This document shows, one piece after another, positions 61,977 through 64,000 of a stretch of DNA of 64,000 nt (within the stretch, counting starts at the first letter, position 1; each line of letters begins with the position of its first letter). The stretch spans positions 1,736,001 to 1,800,000 of the forward strand of contig NZ_CP013187.1 in the NCBI RefSeq assembly GCF_001444405.1. The letters are read 5' to 3'. The translations under genes were made by a program, and so were the position numbers. Origin of the DNA: Pseudoalteromonas phenolica. GTDB taxonomy: Bacteria; Pseudomonadota; Gammaproteobacteria; Enterobacterales; Alteromonadaceae. Under the pieces are notes generated by a model, which ran no database searches, was not told the DNA's origin, and saw only the letters and a program-made list of their open reading frames with translations.

Positions 61977-62659
61977 TGAATTCTTTTTTTATTACAGGTA
62001 CCGATACTGAAGTCGGTAAAACCCATGTTACTTGTTTATTACTTAAGTTTTTGACTCAGCATAAACGTTCGGCAATTGGATTCAAACCTATCGCTGCAGG
62101 TGCAGAAGAGGCATTTGGCCAGTTGGTCAATGAAGATGCTTTGAACATTATGGAATCTTCAAATGTCCATGCTAAATATGAAATCATCAATCCCATTTGT
62201 TTTGAGCCACCTATCGCTCCCCATATTGCAGCACAGAGAGCAGGCAAAGAAATAAGTCAGATTGAACTTAACCATCATTATAAAGAGATTTTATCAGTTG
62301 GTGCAGAGTTCACTCTTGTAGAAGGCGCCGGTGGCTGGTCTTTACCAATTAATGATACTGAGTATTTATCAGACTGGGTAAAAGCCCGAGAAATTCCCGT
62401 CATTTTGGTCGTCGGTATGAAGTTAGGCTGTTTGAATCATACACTGCTAACAATGCAAGCTCTGAAGACCCAAGGTGTAAAGTGTGTAGGGTGGGTCGCA
62501 AATGAGATTGATCCTAACATGTCCGAATTTGAGGCGAATTTAGAAAGCTTAAAACAACGAATTGATGCGCCTTTACTGGCTGTCGCGCCTTTTGCAAAAA
62601 GCAAAGCAAAATTGAAAATTTATAAGGCATTGACAGACCTTTTAACAATTAAATTGTAA
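61976..62659 (+). CDS. bioD: Dethiobiotin synthetase
   Basis: ATP-dependent ligase of 227 aa that closes the ureido ring. P-loop FITGTDTEVGKTHVT (5-19), FKPIAAGAEE, VEGAGGWSLPIND and the VGMKLGCLNHTLLT stretch. It ends the bio operon, 42 bases before the hairpin at 62700. Confidence 0.96.
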   Translation: MNSFFITGTDTEVGKTHVTCLLLKFLTQHKRSAIGFKPIAAGAEEAFGQLVNEDALNIMESSNVHAKYEIINPICFEPPIAPHIAAQRAGKEISQIELNHHYKEILSVGAEFTLVEGAGGWSLPINDTEYLSDWVKAREIPVILVVGMKLGCLNHTLLTMQALKTQGVKCVGWVANEIDPNMSEFEANLESLKQRIDAPLLAVAPFAKSKAKLKIYKALTDLLTIKL

Positions 62660-62699
62660 GCGCAATATTTTTAAATATATTCTTAACTACTCAATTTAT

Positions 62700-62729
62700 A
62701 TAAGTGATACCTAAATGAGTATCACTTAT
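62700..62729. terminator. Hairpin between bioD and the histidine kinase gene
   Basis: ATAAGTGATAC-CTAAATGA-GTATCACTTAT, 11-bp perfect stem, between convergent genes. No long T-run, but both flanks are AT-rich. Confidence 0.65.
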
Positions 62730-62751
62730 TATTGGATGACAAATTTTATGA

Positions 62752-64000
62752 TCAAAAGAACTCAAAGAAAGAAATTATAAATTCGGTTCCTTTATTGGGT
62801 TCGCTTAGCACTTCAACTTTCGCATTGTGCTGCTGTAAAATACTGTAAGAAATTGATAAACCTAAGCCTGTACCTTCACCTGGTGCCTTAGTTGTAAAAA
62901 AGGGAGTAAATATTTCCTTTAAGTTTTCTTGAGGTATGCCTTTACCCTCGTCTTTAACGCGAACCATTATTTTTGTGCGTTCTCTATAACATCGTATAAA
63001 CAAAGTTCCACCTTCTGCCATTGCTTGCTTTGCGTTGACAAACAGGTTAATAAAAACTTGCTGTAATTTACTTTCTATACCTAGAATGGTTGCAGTATCA
63101 AGTAAATCAGTTTCTATTTTGTGTTGATATTTAAATTCGTTACTTACCATATTGAGTGACTTATTGATGACTTTTGTTACATCAATCGGTTCTAATTCGT
63201 CGTTATCCATACGTGAAAATGTACTTAGATCAGCGACAATTGCTTTTACTCTCTCAAGGCCTTCAACGGACGATTTCAATATTTCGTCACTGTCTTCAAA
63301 TAAAAAAGGTAACTCATATTCTTCATAGTTTTTGTTTAATTGAGTTAATGATTCGTCATTTGATGCTTCTGCAAGTGGTTGTACCGCAGATTTAATGTCA
63401 TTTATGTAATCAGACATAGTATCTAGGTTGCTTAAAACAAAACCCACAGGGTTATTGATTTCATGGGCTACGCCTGCGGCCAAATATCCTAACGAGGCCA
63501 GTTTCTCTTGGCCAACAAGCTGTAATTGTGTCTGTTCTAGGATTTTATTTGTTTCTTCAAGGTTTATAAGCTGTTGTTGCAGCTCTTCTTCAGCTCTTTT
63601 TCTTTCGATCGCAATAGAAAGCATACTTCTAGATGACTCAAGAGTTTGTAGCTTTGTTATATTAATATCTTGTTGATCTTCATAAAGTAAGACGGCTACA
63701 CCGACTGTCTTTTTATCTTCAAGTGTAAGAGTGTACAGAGGAACCATGACACAAAACTGATAAAAATTTTGTGGTTCGTTACTAATCTCATTGGTATCAA
63801 TTAATTGTGTTTCTTGTTCTTGAAGTAACAAGTCAAATAGCTTTGATCTATCTAGTTGAGCCAAAAAAGACTTTAACAATTGTAAATGTTCATTAATCTC
63901 CGTCTCTGTACTTGATTGAGTATAATATTGAAACTGACCAAAATTAAATTGGCTATCTAGTTCGATAAATAAGTTGTCTGGTTTAGACAAAAAAGCACAT
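62752..64000 (-). CDS. Sensor histidine kinase, GAF-like (5' truncated)
   Basis: The frame is open to the right edge; the TTG at 63990 is only the first possible start, and codons upstream of it (C-A-F) continue the frame, so the gene is partial. Visible order: a GAF-like domain (about 30-130), a coiled coil (about 130-165), DHp with the phospho-His in AAGVAHEINNPVGF (about 173-186), then HATPase motifs NLFVNAKQAM, DEGKGIP, and TPFFTTKAPGEGTGLGLS. The HEINNP type is typical of kinases that signal to soluble response regulators. No partner is visible inside the window. Confidence 0.88.
   Translation of the reverse strand, partial: CAFLSKPDNLFIELDSQFNFGQFQYYTQSSTETEINEHLQLLKSFLAQLDRSKLFDLLLQEQETQLIDTNEISNEPQNFYQFCVMVPLYTLTLEDKKTVGVAVLLYEDQQDINITKLQTLESSRSMLSIAIERKRAEEELQQQLINLEETNKILEQTQLQLVGQEKLASLGYLAAGVAHEINNPVGFVLSNLDTMSDYINDIKSAVQPLAEASNDESLTQLNKNYEEYELPFLFEDSDEILKSSVEGLERVKAIVADLSTFSRMDNDELEPIDVTKVINKSLNMVSNEFKYQHKIETDLLDTATILGIESKLQQVFINLFVNAKQAMAEGGTLFIRCYRERTKIMVRVKDEGKGIPQENLKEIFTPFFTTKAPGEGTGLGLSISYSILQQHNAKVEVLSEPNKGTEFIISFFEFF

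Overview
The window looks like chromosomal core DNA of a low-GC marine gammaproteobacterium of the Alteromonadales, most likely Pseudoalteromonas or a close relative. This rests on the protein sequences themselves and on conserved blocks: lrp-ftsK-lolA-rarA-crcB-serS, rmf beside fabA, proS-trmO, serC-aroA then cmk-rpsA-ihfB-lapAB-pyrF, bioA divergent from bioBFCD, and nrdA-nrdB-yfaE. I see no insertion sequence, prophage, CRISPR array or defence island. The two ends cut through signalling genes: the REC-HPt tail of a hybrid kinase on the left and a GAF-like histidine kinase on the right.

Layout. 1-6.6 kb: sensor-kinase tail, a POT-type transporter, a PF11449-type metal (probably manganese) exporter, a secreted M28 lipoprotein peptidase and a DUF3025 protein. 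6.6-10.2 kb: proS, trmO, two overlapping unrecognised small ORFs and a hotdog thioesterase. 10.3-14 kb: ETF-ubiquinone oxidoreductase divergent from etfBA; three LiuR-like dyads lie between them. 14-19.4 kb: a chemoreceptor with stacked HAMP-like repeats, and a His-rich ZnuD-like TonB receptor behind a good Zur-box candidate. 19.5-25.5 kb: yaeQ, the class Ia ribonucleotide reductase set (NrdR-like boxes, a DnaA box, and a terminator-like hairpin between nrdA and nrdB), a MupP/Gph-like phosphatase and ubiG. 25.6-36 kb: gyrA, serC-aroA, cmk-rpsA, ihfB-lapA-lapB-pyrF.

36-45 kb: cvfB-like gene and DEAD-box helicase, trhO, tRNA-Ser(UGA) between two small membrane proteins, fklB, asnS, a small P-loop kinase, and ald divergent from lrp. 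45-52 kb: ftsK-lolA-rarA-crcB-serS. 52-56 kb: rmf (56 codons, after a long AT-rich leader), fabA with a FabR-like operator, a duplicated PTPS/QueD-family protein overlapping an M23 peptidase gene, a second thioesterase and an HDOD protein. 56-62.7 kb: a KamA-family radical SAM protein and the full biotin cluster around a clear BirA operator.

Most of the window is ordinary core genome. The points most worth a second look are regulatory (ETF divergent region, nrdAB hairpin, ZnuD/Zur, metal-exporter dyad, rmf leader), together with a few unusual proteins (stacked-HAMP receptor, duplicated PTPS protein, orphan KamA protein) and the small ORF pair at 9.3-9.75 kb. I did not find a convincing wholly new multi-gene system.
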